In this document: piece by piece, positions 46,946-55,024 of the stretch | How positions within the stretch are numbered: the stretch's first letter is position 1 | Layout: each line of letters opens with the position of its first letter | DNA from: a bacterium | GTDB lineage: Bacteria; Planctomycetota; UBA1135; UBA2386 | Direction: 5' to 3' | Assembly (NCBI GenBank): GCA_024743115.1 | Contig: JANSXC010000003.1 | Span: 124,001 to 188,000, forward strand | DNA length: 64,000 nt | Program-made: the position numbers and the translations under genes | Notes under the pieces: model-generated | Seen by the model: only the letters and a program-made list of their open reading frames with translations | What the model was told of the DNA's origin: nothing | Database searches by the model: none

Positions 46946-47902
46946 CTACCGACTGTCGTACTCGTCGAGCGCGGCCAGCCAGCGAAAGTCCGTATTCCCG
47001 CCGCTGAGGATCACTCCAACGCGCTTGCCGGCAAACTCGGCCGCCCGCTGGCGGAGAGCCGCGAGCACCGTTGCCGCACTCGGCTCGATCACGAGCTTGG
47101 TGCGTTGAACGAAGAACTTCGCCGCTTCGAGGAACGCGGCCTCCGACACCGTCTCGACGGTCACAGCGTGACGCTGCATGAGCTCGAAGTTCGGCGCGCC
47201 AAGCCCGGTCATGAGTCCGTCGGCCCAGGTTTTCGGGTTCTGCACTCCGGGCTGTCGGATTCCGGTCGCCATCGAACGCGCCGCATCGTCGACCGCCTCT
47301 GGTTCGGCGGCGAGCACCGCGGTCTCCGGCCGCAGAGCCTTGACGGTGACCGCAGTCCCCGCGCACAGGCCACCACCCCCGACGGGCACGACGACCAGAT
47401 CGAGATCGGGCACCTCCTCGAGCAGTTCGAGCGCCGCCGTGCCCTGGCCGGCGATCACGTCGAGATTCTCGAACGGGTGGATCAGCGTCGCACCACGCTC
47501 CTCTTGCACGCGGGCACAGGCCGACTCGCGCTCGCTCTGCTTGCAGAAAACTATCTCGGCGCCGTAACCGCGCACGGCATCGACCTTCACCTGCGGCGCG
47601 GTCTCGGGCATCACGACGTAGCTCGGGATGCCGCGAATACGCGCCGCGAACGCAATGGCCGCCGCGTGGTTGCCGCTGCTATGAGCCGTGACCCCGCGAC
47701 TCGCTGTATCGTCGGACAGAGCCAGCACGGCGTTCGTGGCGCCGCGCGCCTTGAAGGCCCCGACCTTCTGCAGGTTCTCGCACTTGCAGAAGACCTCGGC
47801 GCCGAACTCGCGGTCGAGTGTCGCCGAGGTCACGACCGGCGTGCGATGCACGTGGCCGCGGATGCGTTCGGCGGCGGCACGAACGTCGGCGATTGTCACC
47901 AT
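46946..47902 (-). CDS. Threonine/serine dehydratase (PLP fold type II)
   Basis: A 318-residue catalytic domain without the C-terminal ACT regulatory domain, so the catabolic or serine-racemase-like form rather than IlvA. The PLP Lys is in VGAFKARGATNAVL, the substrate-Asn loop is AHSSGNHAAAIAFAAR, and the phosphate-binding glycine loop is VVPVGGGGLCAG. ILSGGNTD closes the active site. The ATG at 47902 was preferred because upstream sequence belongs to the glycosidase gene's 3' end. It deaminates Thr/Ser to 2-oxo acids. Confidence 0.93.
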   Translation of the reverse strand: MVTIADVRAAAERIRGHVHRTPVVTSATLDREFGAEVFCKCENLQKVGAFKARGATNAVLALSDDTASRGVTAHSSGNHAAAIAFAARIRGIPSYVVMPETAPQVKVDAVRGYGAEIVFCKQSERESACARVQEERGATLIHPFENLDVIAGQGTAALELLEEVPDLDLVVVPVGGGGLCAGTAVTVKALRPETAVLAAEPEAVDDAARSMATGIRQPGVQNPKTWADGLMTGLGAPNFELMQRHAVTVETVSEAAFLEAAKFFVQRTKLVIEPSAATVLAALRQRAAEFAGKRVGVILSGGNTDFRWLAALDEYDSR

Positions 47903-47928
47903 GGTTCGAAGCCCGACCGCCGACAGCG

Positions 47929-50058
47929 CTACTGCTGCGAGACCTTGAGCTTGCCGCTCTTGCGCTCGACGTCGTAGACCTTGTTGCCGAGCGGCATGCC
48001 CTTCAACTTGAAGTCGATCGCGTCGCCGATCGGATCGTCCTGCACCTCGCCGTAGCGAATGGCGAAGCCACACGCGATCCGGAAGATGTTGTCGAGCATG
48101 AACGCATTGAGGTTCAGGTCGACGCCGCGGTAACGCGAGCCACGGCCCGTCTCCGGATTGAAGTGCTCCAGTGCGTTCGGCGTGTCACAGCCCTCGAGTT
48201 CGCCACCGAGCATCGCGACCGTGCGCTGCAGCAACTGAGTCGCGAGTCGCACCGCACGCTTGTTGCCGCGCTCGGCCCAGTAAGTCAGACCTTCGAGAAT
48301 GTGGCAGTTGACGCCGGGCCAGGTGCGACCATTCCACGGCGCCTCCTTGCGGGTGCCCTTCCAACGGCCGGCCGGCTCGAACGTCGTGTCGCTCATCGCG
48401 ATGCTCGGCACCGGGTACTTCGCCCAGAACTCCTGCCGGCTCGCCAGCATCTCGATCATCTTGTCGACCTGCTTGGCGTTCGGGATATCCGTCGCGAGCG
48501 GGTAGAAGCCGACGGCCGCCTTGACGTTCGTCTTGCGGCGCGTCTTGGGATCGAGATCCATGAACATGCCGGACTTCTCGTCCCACATCTTGCGACGGAT
48601 CGTGTCCAGGATGACCTCGACCTCCGCGTGGAAGCGGTTGGCCATCGCCTTCTCCTGGATCTCCTCGGCGACCGCGTGCAGCCACTTCACGAGGCGGTAG
48701 CGGAACACGGACGCATCGATGCCCTTGAGCCGGAACTGCTCCTCGAACTCGACCGCGCGATCCGCCTTGGGATCGACGATCGCATAGCGCCGCGAGAACT
48801 CCTGCCGCGCCTCGAAGTGATTGACAATGTCGGTGAGACCGCTGCCCTCGGGGTCACGGTTGTTGCCGATCCACTTGACGTAGCGCTGCATCGCGGCGAG
48901 CACGGCCTTCTTGGTCGCCTTGTCGGGATGCATCGCGTCGAGCGATTCGAAACCGCCACCCCAGTCGGCGTGGAAGAAGTCACTCGAGTCGAGACCGCCC
49001 ATGTGGACGCGACCCGGCACCTGACCGCTGTGCAGGATGTTCTCGAAGAACAGCCTGAGAGTGCCGCGCGCGAGCGTCGGATCCTGCAGCCAGCGCGCCT
49101 CGCGAATCACCGCCGGCGCGGAGAACGAGGTCGGTTGGTGCAGCTGACCGTTGCCCTCACAGATCGCCGGCGAACTGAACGTGCCCGCACCGTTGGGTTG
49201 ACGCAGCAGGTAGAGCAGCTCGAAACGGTGCTTGACGACGCGCATGAGCACCTTGTCGTCGCACTGGAAGTCCGGAACCTTGTCCCAGAACGCGTGCCAC
49301 GCATTCTCGTCCTTGGGGTCCGGACGGCGCGGGCGGTAGTTGAGCTTCTTGCCCTTGAATACGACGTTGGCTTCGAAGCGCTGCTCGCTCTTGCCATTGC
49401 CCTTGAACGTCAGCGTGCGAAACAGGCCGACATACACGCGCGAACCGGCGATGATCGGGCTCGGCTTCTCCATCGGACGCTTGGCGCGCGGCGTCGGAAG
49501 TGCAGCCAGCTCGAACCACGGCGTCTCTTCGAAATCGGGACGGTCGCTGCCGCCTTCGCAGAAGAAGCCCTGCAAGCACCGCGCGCCCTTGGGCCCGGGG
49601 TTGCTGTACAGAATGTCGGTCGGCACGTCCGCGCCTTCGGCCTTGAGCGCGCGTCGAATCCGGAAGCTGTCGCCCTCGAGCGAAACGGGCTCGCCTTCGG
49701 CATCCGTCGTCGTCCAGGCCACGATCGTGATCTCGCGCTCCTGCTTGACCGAGTTGTGCAGCGCGAGCTCGGACACGAAGCGATCGTCCTGCGTCAGGAA
49801 GCGGTGCTCCACGACCTTGAGGCCACCCGGCTCGTCATAGGTGAGGATCGCCTTACCGTCCTTCGTCTCGATCTTCGTGCAGCGCATCGTCAGCGGGCGG
49901 CCCTCGACGAGGAACGCCAGGAAGAAGACCGACGGGACGATCGCGTTGCCGATGCAGGCCTCGTCAGCGAACCCCGGAGCGTCGACGAAGCGCGGATAGC
50001 GCGGCGCGTAGAGGCAGTAGCCACCGCCGGCGAGGGCGATCTTTTTCTTCTGATTCAT
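47929..50058 (-). CDS. Six-hairpin (alpha/alpha)6 glycosidase, MGH1/GH63-like
   Basis: A 709-residue protein without signal peptide. Residues about 1-250 are beta-rich (an N-terminal sandwich domain); residues about 260-690 are an (alpha/alpha)6 barrel, as in GH37/GH63 trehalase, glucosidase and mannosylglycerate hydrolases. Active-site-like phrases are GLDSSDFFHADWGGGFESLD and APWNGRTWPGVNCHILEGLT, the latter being the NG-x-x-WP-x-x-N element of the family, and LEHFNPETGRGSRYRG near the end. Substrate could be a compatible solute or oligosaccharide. It is 26 bases upstream of the dehydratase gene. Confidence 0.83.
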   Translation of the reverse strand: MNQKKKIALAGGGYCLYAPRYPRFVDAPGFADEACIGNAIVPSVFFLAFLVEGRPLTMRCTKIETKDGKAILTYDEPGGLKVVEHRFLTQDDRFVSELALHNSVKQEREITIVAWTTTDAEGEPVSLEGDSFRIRRALKAEGADVPTDILYSNPGPKGARCLQGFFCEGGSDRPDFEETPWFELAALPTPRAKRPMEKPSPIIAGSRVYVGLFRTLTFKGNGKSEQRFEANVVFKGKKLNYRPRRPDPKDENAWHAFWDKVPDFQCDDKVLMRVVKHRFELLYLLRQPNGAGTFSSPAICEGNGQLHQPTSFSAPAVIREARWLQDPTLARGTLRLFFENILHSGQVPGRVHMGGLDSSDFFHADWGGGFESLDAMHPDKATKKAVLAAMQRYVKWIGNNRDPEGSGLTDIVNHFEARQEFSRRYAIVDPKADRAVEFEEQFRLKGIDASVFRYRLVKWLHAVAEEIQEKAMANRFHAEVEVILDTIRRKMWDEKSGMFMDLDPKTRRKTNVKAAVGFYPLATDIPNAKQVDKMIEMLASRQEFWAKYPVPSIAMSDTTFEPAGRWKGTRKEAPWNGRTWPGVNCHILEGLTYWAERGNKRAVRLATQLLQRTVAMLGGELEGCDTPNALEHFNPETGRGSRYRGVDLNLNAFMLDNIFRIACGFAIRYGEVQDDPIGDAIDFKLKGMPLGNKVYDVERKSGKLKVSQQ

Positions 50059-50166
50059 GCCGTCATCCCGAAGCGTGAGCTTCCGAACCTCCGCGGAGCG
50101 GAGAACAGTGTTACGCCCGAAGGCAATCGCGGTGAGCCTCTCCCGGTCGCGGTAATCACAGTTGTG

Positions 50167-50186
50167 CCAGCCACTTATATGGCTGG
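50167..50186. promoter_or_regulatory. Perfect inverted repeat upstream of the glycosidase gene
   Basis: CCAGCCA-CTTATA-TGGCTGG, seven-base arms with an AT-rich six-base centre, 109 bases before the glycosidase start (minus strand). The AT-rich core in GC-rich DNA suits a regulator site. A second hairpin (ATCCGAT-GGC-ATCGGAT plus TTT) follows at 50214-50233. Confidence 0.42.
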
Positions 50187-50276
50187 ATCAGCGAGTATGG
50201 GGCGCGAAGCGAGATCCGATGGCATCGGATTTTCCTCTGGCTTGTGCCGGCATCCTTGATTGGAAGCCCTGGACAG

Positions 50277-51641
50277 TCAAGGGCTTTTCTGCACGCCGGA
50301 GGCCACCCACGGGCTCTCCACCGCGATCGCCGAAGCCCGACGGATCGTCGCGTCGATCGCCGTGGCGAGGAGCCCGGTCAGATGTCGGCGCGTGAACGCC
50401 CCGAGCCGCGCCCGAGTCACGCCGCCCGCACCGTCGACGATCAGTCGGCGCATCGCCCGCGCCAATGCCGCGGTATCGGTTGGCGGTACGACGATGCCGG
50501 CATGAAAACCGCGCACGAGATCGGCGCCGTCCCCCGGCGGTAACGCCGCGAGCACCGGCCGTTCGCTCGCCAGCGCTTCATACAGCTTACCCGGCACAAC
50601 GAGTGCCCGCTCATTGGCGGGCACGTCGTGCAACGGCACGAACACCGCGTCGGCACCGCACAAAGCTGCGATGGTTTCGCGGTGCGAGACGTAACCGTGC
50701 AGCACGACCGTATCGCTCAGATCGAGCTCGTCGATCAACCGTCGGTGCGACTCATCGACGTTGCCGAAGAGTTCGATGCGAAGCCGCGCGAAGGCCGTCG
50801 TATCTTCGGTCCGCAATCGCGCCGCAGCATGCAGCAGGTAATTGCCTGTCCGGCCGAGCGGCGCGATCTGGCGATGGCGCTGCAGGAGCAGGCGATTGGT
50901 CGTGAAGCCCGGCGGCGCATCGACGGGATGGAACGTGCCCATGTGCACGATCCGGTAGTAGTCGTCGCTGCCGTCGGCCGCGAACGGACTCGGATCGACG
51001 GTAGCGAAGTCGGGTTCGTCGTAACCGTTCGGGATCACGACTGTGCGATCGCGCGGCGCGCCGAGCGCCTCGAACTCTCGCGCCGCTTCGGGGACGTTTG
51101 CTATCACGCAGTCCGCCGTCGTCAATGCCCGGCGCATATGCCCGAGATCGCTGCGGGCATGCAAGAACGAGCGATAGCGGCGCCAGCCATCCAGGGACCA
51201 CGGGTCGCGCAGGTCCACGAGCCAGGGCAGATCGAACTCGCGCTTCAAACGCAGCCCGATGCGATAGCAGGCGAACGGCGACAGCGTCGTGATCACCGCT
51301 TCGGGTTCGTATTGGCGCACGAGCCGGACTGCGTGGTCGGCTGCGGCATCGGCCCATTCGTCCTGGTCGAGGAAGAACCGCAGACTGCGCATCAGCCGAC
51401 GCTTCGTGCTGCCGCGGCCGGGGTCATCGACACGCTCGACCACGGGTTGCGCGCCGTCCTGACCGCCAGAGAGCGTCGGGTCGTCGTGCGGCGCGTTGCG
51501 GTCGGAGGCGACCACACCGGAAGTCAGCACGACGGGCTGCAAACCGAACTCGGGCAGGTAGCGGCAGAACTTGGCGAAGCGCTGCGTGCCGGCTCCGCCG
51601 CGCGGCGGATAGTAGTACGCAACGACGAGAACACGCGTCAT
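50277..51641 (-). CDS. GT4-type glycosyltransferase
   Basis: A 454-residue GT-B glycosyltransferase. The N-terminal domain opens with VLVVAYYYPPRGGAGTQRFA, the glycine-rich acceptor loop of GT4 enzymes, and has LVDLRDPWSLDGW. The C-terminal domain has VVIPNGYDEPDF, YYRIVHMGTFHP, DTVVLHGYVSHRETIAAL and the donor-binding KLYEALASERPVLAALPPG (E-x7-E type). ATGA overlap with the GT2 gene upstream shows translational coupling. The pair probably adds sugars to a surface glycan, but no other glycan genes surround it. Confidence 0.9.
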   Translation of the reverse strand: MTRVLVVAYYYPPRGGAGTQRFAKFCRYLPEFGLQPVVLTSGVVASDRNAPHDDPTLSGGQDGAQPVVERVDDPGRGSTKRRLMRSLRFFLDQDEWADAAADHAVRLVRQYEPEAVITTLSPFACYRIGLRLKREFDLPWLVDLRDPWSLDGWRRYRSFLHARSDLGHMRRALTTADCVIANVPEAAREFEALGAPRDRTVVIPNGYDEPDFATVDPSPFAADGSDDYYRIVHMGTFHPVDAPPGFTTNRLLLQRHRQIAPLGRTGNYLLHAAARLRTEDTTAFARLRIELFGNVDESHRRLIDELDLSDTVVLHGYVSHRETIAALCGADAVFVPLHDVPANERALVVPGKLYEALASERPVLAALPPGDGADLVRGFHAGIVVPPTDTAALARAMRRLIVDGAGGVTRARLGAFTRRHLTGLLATAIDATIRRASAIAVESPWVASGVQKSP

Positions 51642-52432
51642 GCGTGGCGCCCCGGTGCGTTGCTCCCCGCTCCACGAACGAATTCCGCCAGCCAACGGGC
51701 ATCGTCTGGACGAACGTTGCGGTTGCGCGCGAGCCGGTCCTGCCGCCGCCGCCAACGGATGCGGGTCCGATAGAACCAGCTCGCGCGCGCCTCGTCCTGC
51801 ACCACGAGCGCCGGCATCGGCAGCACCCAGCGATAGCGCTCACCCCAGCGCTCCAACAACCACTGCGACGCGCGTTCGTAGTTGTCGTCGATCTTGCCGG
51901 TCGACAGATGTACGACCGGCGCGTCGAGTACGACCGCGCGCAACCCACGTTCGTCGGCCTGAAAGCAGAGGTCCGAGCCGTAACAGTGAAAGCCGGGCAC
52001 CGCGGCATCGAAGCGCAGTCCCGACGACTTGCGCACCGCGATCAGCACCTCGTCGAGCGTGAGGACCTCGTCCGGCACCGGCCCCCAGTAGCAGTGACCG
52101 TTGGGGTCGTGGATGTGCCCACGAAAACGCCCGTTGCGCTGACAACCGACCAAACCCGCCAACGCGACCTCTGCCGGTTGTGAGCCGAGGCCGTCCGACA
52201 GCCGTTGCCAGAAACCGGGCGGAAAGAGCACGTCCTGGTGCACGCACACGACCCAATCGGCGTCGAGCTCTGCGATGCCGTGATTGAGACCCTGCGCTGC
52301 ATTCCAGCCCTTGGCGTTGGGTTCCACCGCGAGCCATTCGGGCAAAGGGTCGACCTGCTCGCGCAACGACCGCTGACAGTCGTCGAACTGCGCCCGATCG
52401 TTGACGAGCGTTACGAAGGCGATGGACGACAA
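51638..52432 (-). CDS. GT2-like glycosyltransferase
   Basis: A 264-residue GT-A type enzyme starting with SSIAFVTLVNDRAQFDDCQR. The nucleotide-binding part includes WNAAQGLNHGIAELDADWVV and CVHQDVLFPP in place of DxD, typical of a subgroup with HxD. GFHCYGSDLCFQADERG and VVHLSTGKIDDNY follow. The start is a TTG at 52432, lying 22 bases inside the 3' end of the pseudouridine synthase gene; no ATG or GTG fits the conserved N-terminus, so TTG is preferred. Coupled to the GT4 gene by ATGA. Confidence 0.84.
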   Translation of the reverse strand: MSSIAFVTLVNDRAQFDDCQRSLREQVDPLPEWLAVEPNAKGWNAAQGLNHGIAELDADWVVCVHQDVLFPPGFWQRLSDGLGSQPAEVALAGLVGCQRNGRFRGHIHDPNGHCYWGPVPDEVLTLDEVLIAVRKSSGLRFDAAVPGFHCYGSDLCFQADERGLRAVVLDAPVVHLSTGKIDDNYERASQWLLERWGERYRWVLPMPALVVQDEARASWFYRTRIRWRRRQDRLARNRNVRPDDARWLAEFVRGAGSNAPGRHA

Positions 52433-53106
52433 CTCGTCACCTCCTCGCGCAGACGTTCGAGTACGGACTCGAGTTCAGCCGGCAGCGGATCCAGGATCTC
52501 CAGTCGACCATTGCCGGACGGATGCGCCATCTCGACGCGTTGCAGGTGAAGAAACAGCCGGGGGAGCCCGTACTTCTCGCGGAACAACGCGTTGATCCGG
52601 CCTTTGCCGTGTGTCGTGTCACCGAGCACGTGCCGACCGCAGTGATTCGCATGGCGCCGGATCTGATGATAGCGACCCGTCGTGATGCGGCAGCGCACGA
52701 GCGCCGAGCCGCGAAACGTCTCGAGCCTCGTGAACTCGCTGTGCGCCGCCTTGGGGCGATCGTCCTCGGTGTGCAGCACCTGATCGCAGACCCATTCGTC
52801 GCCGTGTTCTTCGAGGCTTCCCGGCCACCGCATCAACGCGAGGTATTCCTTCGTCGCGCTCTCGTCGCTCAGCGCGAACTGCAACGCGGCCGCAGCGGCC
52901 GACGAGAACCCGAACAGCAGGATGCCCGAGGTCGGGCGGTCGAGCCGGTGGAACGGGTAGATCTTGCGTTCCAGCTGGTCGCGAACGATCTGCAGCGCGG
53001 CCGGCGCATCGGGATGATGCTCGTCACGATGGACCAGCAGCCCGCCGGGTTTGCTGACCGCGACGAAGTCGTCTTCGAGGTGGAGTATCCGCAGCGTATC
53101 GACCAT
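52411..53106 (-). CDS. RluA-family pseudouridine synthase (TruC-like)
   Basis: A 231-residue RNA-modifying enzyme without an S4 domain. Motif I with the catalytic Asp is YPFHRLDRPTSGILLFG (about residues 50-66). Other family motifs are FVAVSKPGGLLVHRDE at the N-terminus, KEYLALM, and GRYHQIRRHANHCGRHVLGD with motif III. The short length and the lack of S4 resemble TruC, which modifies position 65 of tRNA. It shares 22 bases with the downstream GT2 gene, an uncommonly long overlap, and is divergent from the acyl-CoA synthetase gene. Confidence 0.93.
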   Translation of the reverse strand: MVDTLRILHLEDDFVAVSKPGGLLVHRDEHHPDAPAALQIVRDQLERKIYPFHRLDRPTSGILLFGFSSAAAAALQFALSDESATKEYLALMRWPGSLEEHGDEWVCDQVLHTEDDRPKAAHSEFTRLETFRGSALVRCRITTGRYHQIRRHANHCGRHVLGDTTHGKGRINALFREKYGLPRLFLHLQRVEMAHPSGNGRLEILDPLPAELESVLERLREEVTSCRPSPS

Positions 53107-53152
53107 CGCCCGCAGGCGATTGGAGCGATCGACCCGCCCGGACGCTACACCA

Positions 53153-54652
53153 GTGCCCGTGAACGTCTGGCACTTTCTCGCGAACGCGGATTCCGAACGC
53201 GTCGCGCTGCGGCAGCAGGAGCGCGCGATCGACTACGCCGACGCGCGGCGGCAGGCCCTGGCGCTCGCCGCCGCGATCGCTGCCCGTGGCGTGCGACCGG
53301 GCGATCGCGTCGCGTGCCTGATGCACAACTGCATCGAGCACTACCTCGCCTATTTCGCCACCGCGGCGGCGGGCGCGATCTTCGTGTCGCTCAACACGCG
53401 GCTCACTGCGCCGGAGCTCCATACCATTCTGTCGCACAGCGGCGCCGGGCTCGTGCTTCACGATGGCGATCACGCCGCCAGCGCGAACGAACTCGGCATC
53501 GCGACGCTCGCGGTCGACGACCATCTGAACCCCATCGGGGAACCCTTCGAACCGACCTTGGCGGCAGCGGACGCCCCCGCCCAGCTCTACTACACGAGCG
53601 GCACGACCGGCGACCCGAAGGGCGTCGTGCTCACGCACGCGAACGTCTGCACCCACGCCGAATCCGCGATCGCCGAACTCGGACTCGACCCTCGCGATCG
53701 CTGGGCTCACATCGCGCCGATGTTCCATCTCGCCGACGCGTGGGCGACGTTCGCCCTGACTGCCGTCTCCGGCACGCACGTGTTCTTGCCGCGCTTCTCG
53801 GCGACGACTGCACTCGATCTGCTCGCCGACGAAGGCATCACGATCACCAACCTCGTGCCGACGATGCTCAACCTCATGGTCAAGGAGCCCGACGCCGCAG
53901 ATCGCCGCTTCGCGCTGCGCGCCATGCTCAGTGGCGGTGCGCCGATCGCGCCCGAGGTCGTCGAACGCATCCTCGCGACGTTCCGCTGCGACTACGTCCA
54001 GACCTACGGCATGACGGAGACGAGCCCTTATCTGACACTGAGCCTGCCGACCGCGGAGGTCGAGCAGCTGCCGCCAACCGAACAGCTCCGGATGAAGTGC
54101 CGTACGGGCCGGCCGTTCCGCGGCGTCGAACTGCGGGTCACGGCCGACGACGGTCACGAGATCCCGCGCGACGATCGGGCCGTGGGCGAGATTCGCGTTC
54201 GCGGCGCCACGGTGACTCCCGGCTACTGGCAGAACCCCGAAGCAACGGCCGCAGCGTTCGACGGCGACGGCTTCCTGAAGACCGGCGATCTCGCCACGAT
54301 CGACCGCTTCGGTTACGTCAATATCGTCGATCGCAAGAAGGACGTCGTGAAGACCGGCGGCGAGCTCGTCTACTCGATCGAGGTCGAAAACGCGCTCTAC
54401 GAGCATCCCGCGGTCCTCGAGTGTGCGGTGTTCGGCGTGCCCGACGAGACCTGGGGCGAACGCGTGACCGCTGCCGTCGCGCTGCGCCCCGACCAGCACG
54501 CCGAAGCCGCGGAGCTGATCGAGTTCTGCCGCGAACGAATCGCCGCTTACAAGGCGCCGAAGGAGGTACGGTTCATCGACGCACTGCCGCGGACGGGTTC
54601 GGGCAAGATCAGCAAACGCGCCCTGCGGGACGCGCCGAAGTCGGGCACCTGA
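53153..54652 (+). CDS. AMP-binding acyl-CoA synthetase
   Basis: About 499 residues of the acyl/aryl-CoA ligase superfamily. Core motifs: the ATP loop AQLYYTSGTTGDPKGVVLTH (A3), YVQTYGMTETSPYL (A5), FLKTGDLATIDRFGYVNIVD (A7-A8 hinge), and the catalytic Lys in LPRTGSGKISKRALRD (A10). The ligase is closest in style to medium- and long-chain fatty-acid CoA ligases. The N-terminus is uncertain: GTG at 53153 or 53159 fits the family start (NVWHFLANADS), with only weak ribosome binding signals; a longer form would overlap the divergent gene's start. Confidence 0.9.
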   Translation: MPVNVWHFLANADSERVALRQQERAIDYADARRQALALAAAIAARGVRPGDRVACLMHNCIEHYLAYFATAAAGAIFVSLNTRLTAPELHTILSHSGAGLVLHDGDHAASANELGIATLAVDDHLNPIGEPFEPTLAAADAPAQLYYTSGTTGDPKGVVLTHANVCTHAESAIAELGLDPRDRWAHIAPMFHLADAWATFALTAVSGTHVFLPRFSATTALDLLADEGITITNLVPTMLNLMVKEPDAADRRFALRAMLSGGAPIAPEVVERILATFRCDYVQTYGMTETSPYLTLSLPTAEVEQLPPTEQLRMKCRTGRPFRGVELRVTADDGHEIPRDDRAVGEIRVRGATVTPGYWQNPEATAAAFDGDGFLKTGDLATIDRFGYVNIVDRKKDVVKTGGELVYSIEVENALYEHPAVLECAVFGVPDETWGERVTAAVALRPDQHAEAAELIEFCRERIAAYKAPKEVRFIDALPRTGSGKISKRALRDAPKSGT

Positions 54653-54664
54653 CGAACCGCCGGA

Positions 54665-55024
54665 TCAGCGAACGCCGATCACCGCCTCGAGCCCGTTGCT
54701 CGTCGCGGCGCCGAATGCGTTGGTGCCACCCGCCAGCAACACGCCGCCCTGCAGTCGGAACGTGACTCCGGCGACCGCCGGATCACTCGGCACCTGCCAG
54801 TTCCAGCTCGCCGAGGTGCCCGCGATCGCGAGCACGACGGTGCCGATCGGATCGACGTACTGCCAGCAACCCGGGATCCCGACTGGACCGAGGTCGACCT
54901 GAACCCGCTCCAGACCGATCGCGAGGAAGGGTAGACAACCCGCCGGCAGGTCCGCGAGTCGGGCCCCGACCGCATCGCACTTGAGCGGACTGCGCGAATC
55001 CTCGCCGAGAACCGGCCAAGAGCC
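54665..55024 (-). pseudogene. Remnant of a secreted-protein C-terminal domain
   Basis: An open minus-strand stretch of 119 codons runs from directly after the DNA methyltransferase stop, in the same frame, to a TGA at 54665-54667. It has no ATG or GTG in its first part, so it cannot be translated alone as a full domain. The residues read like the C-terminal strand-rich domain of large exported planctomycete proteins: PAGCLPFLAIGLERVQVDLG, IPGCWQYVDPIGTVVLAIA, SASWNWQVPSDPAVAG, then LAGGTNAFGAATSNGLEAVI. The chain has kept protein-like composition without stops, suggesting recent loss of its 5' part, perhaps by the event that placed the methyltransferase gene here. Reading through the UGA of that gene would also express it. 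Confidence 0.6.
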
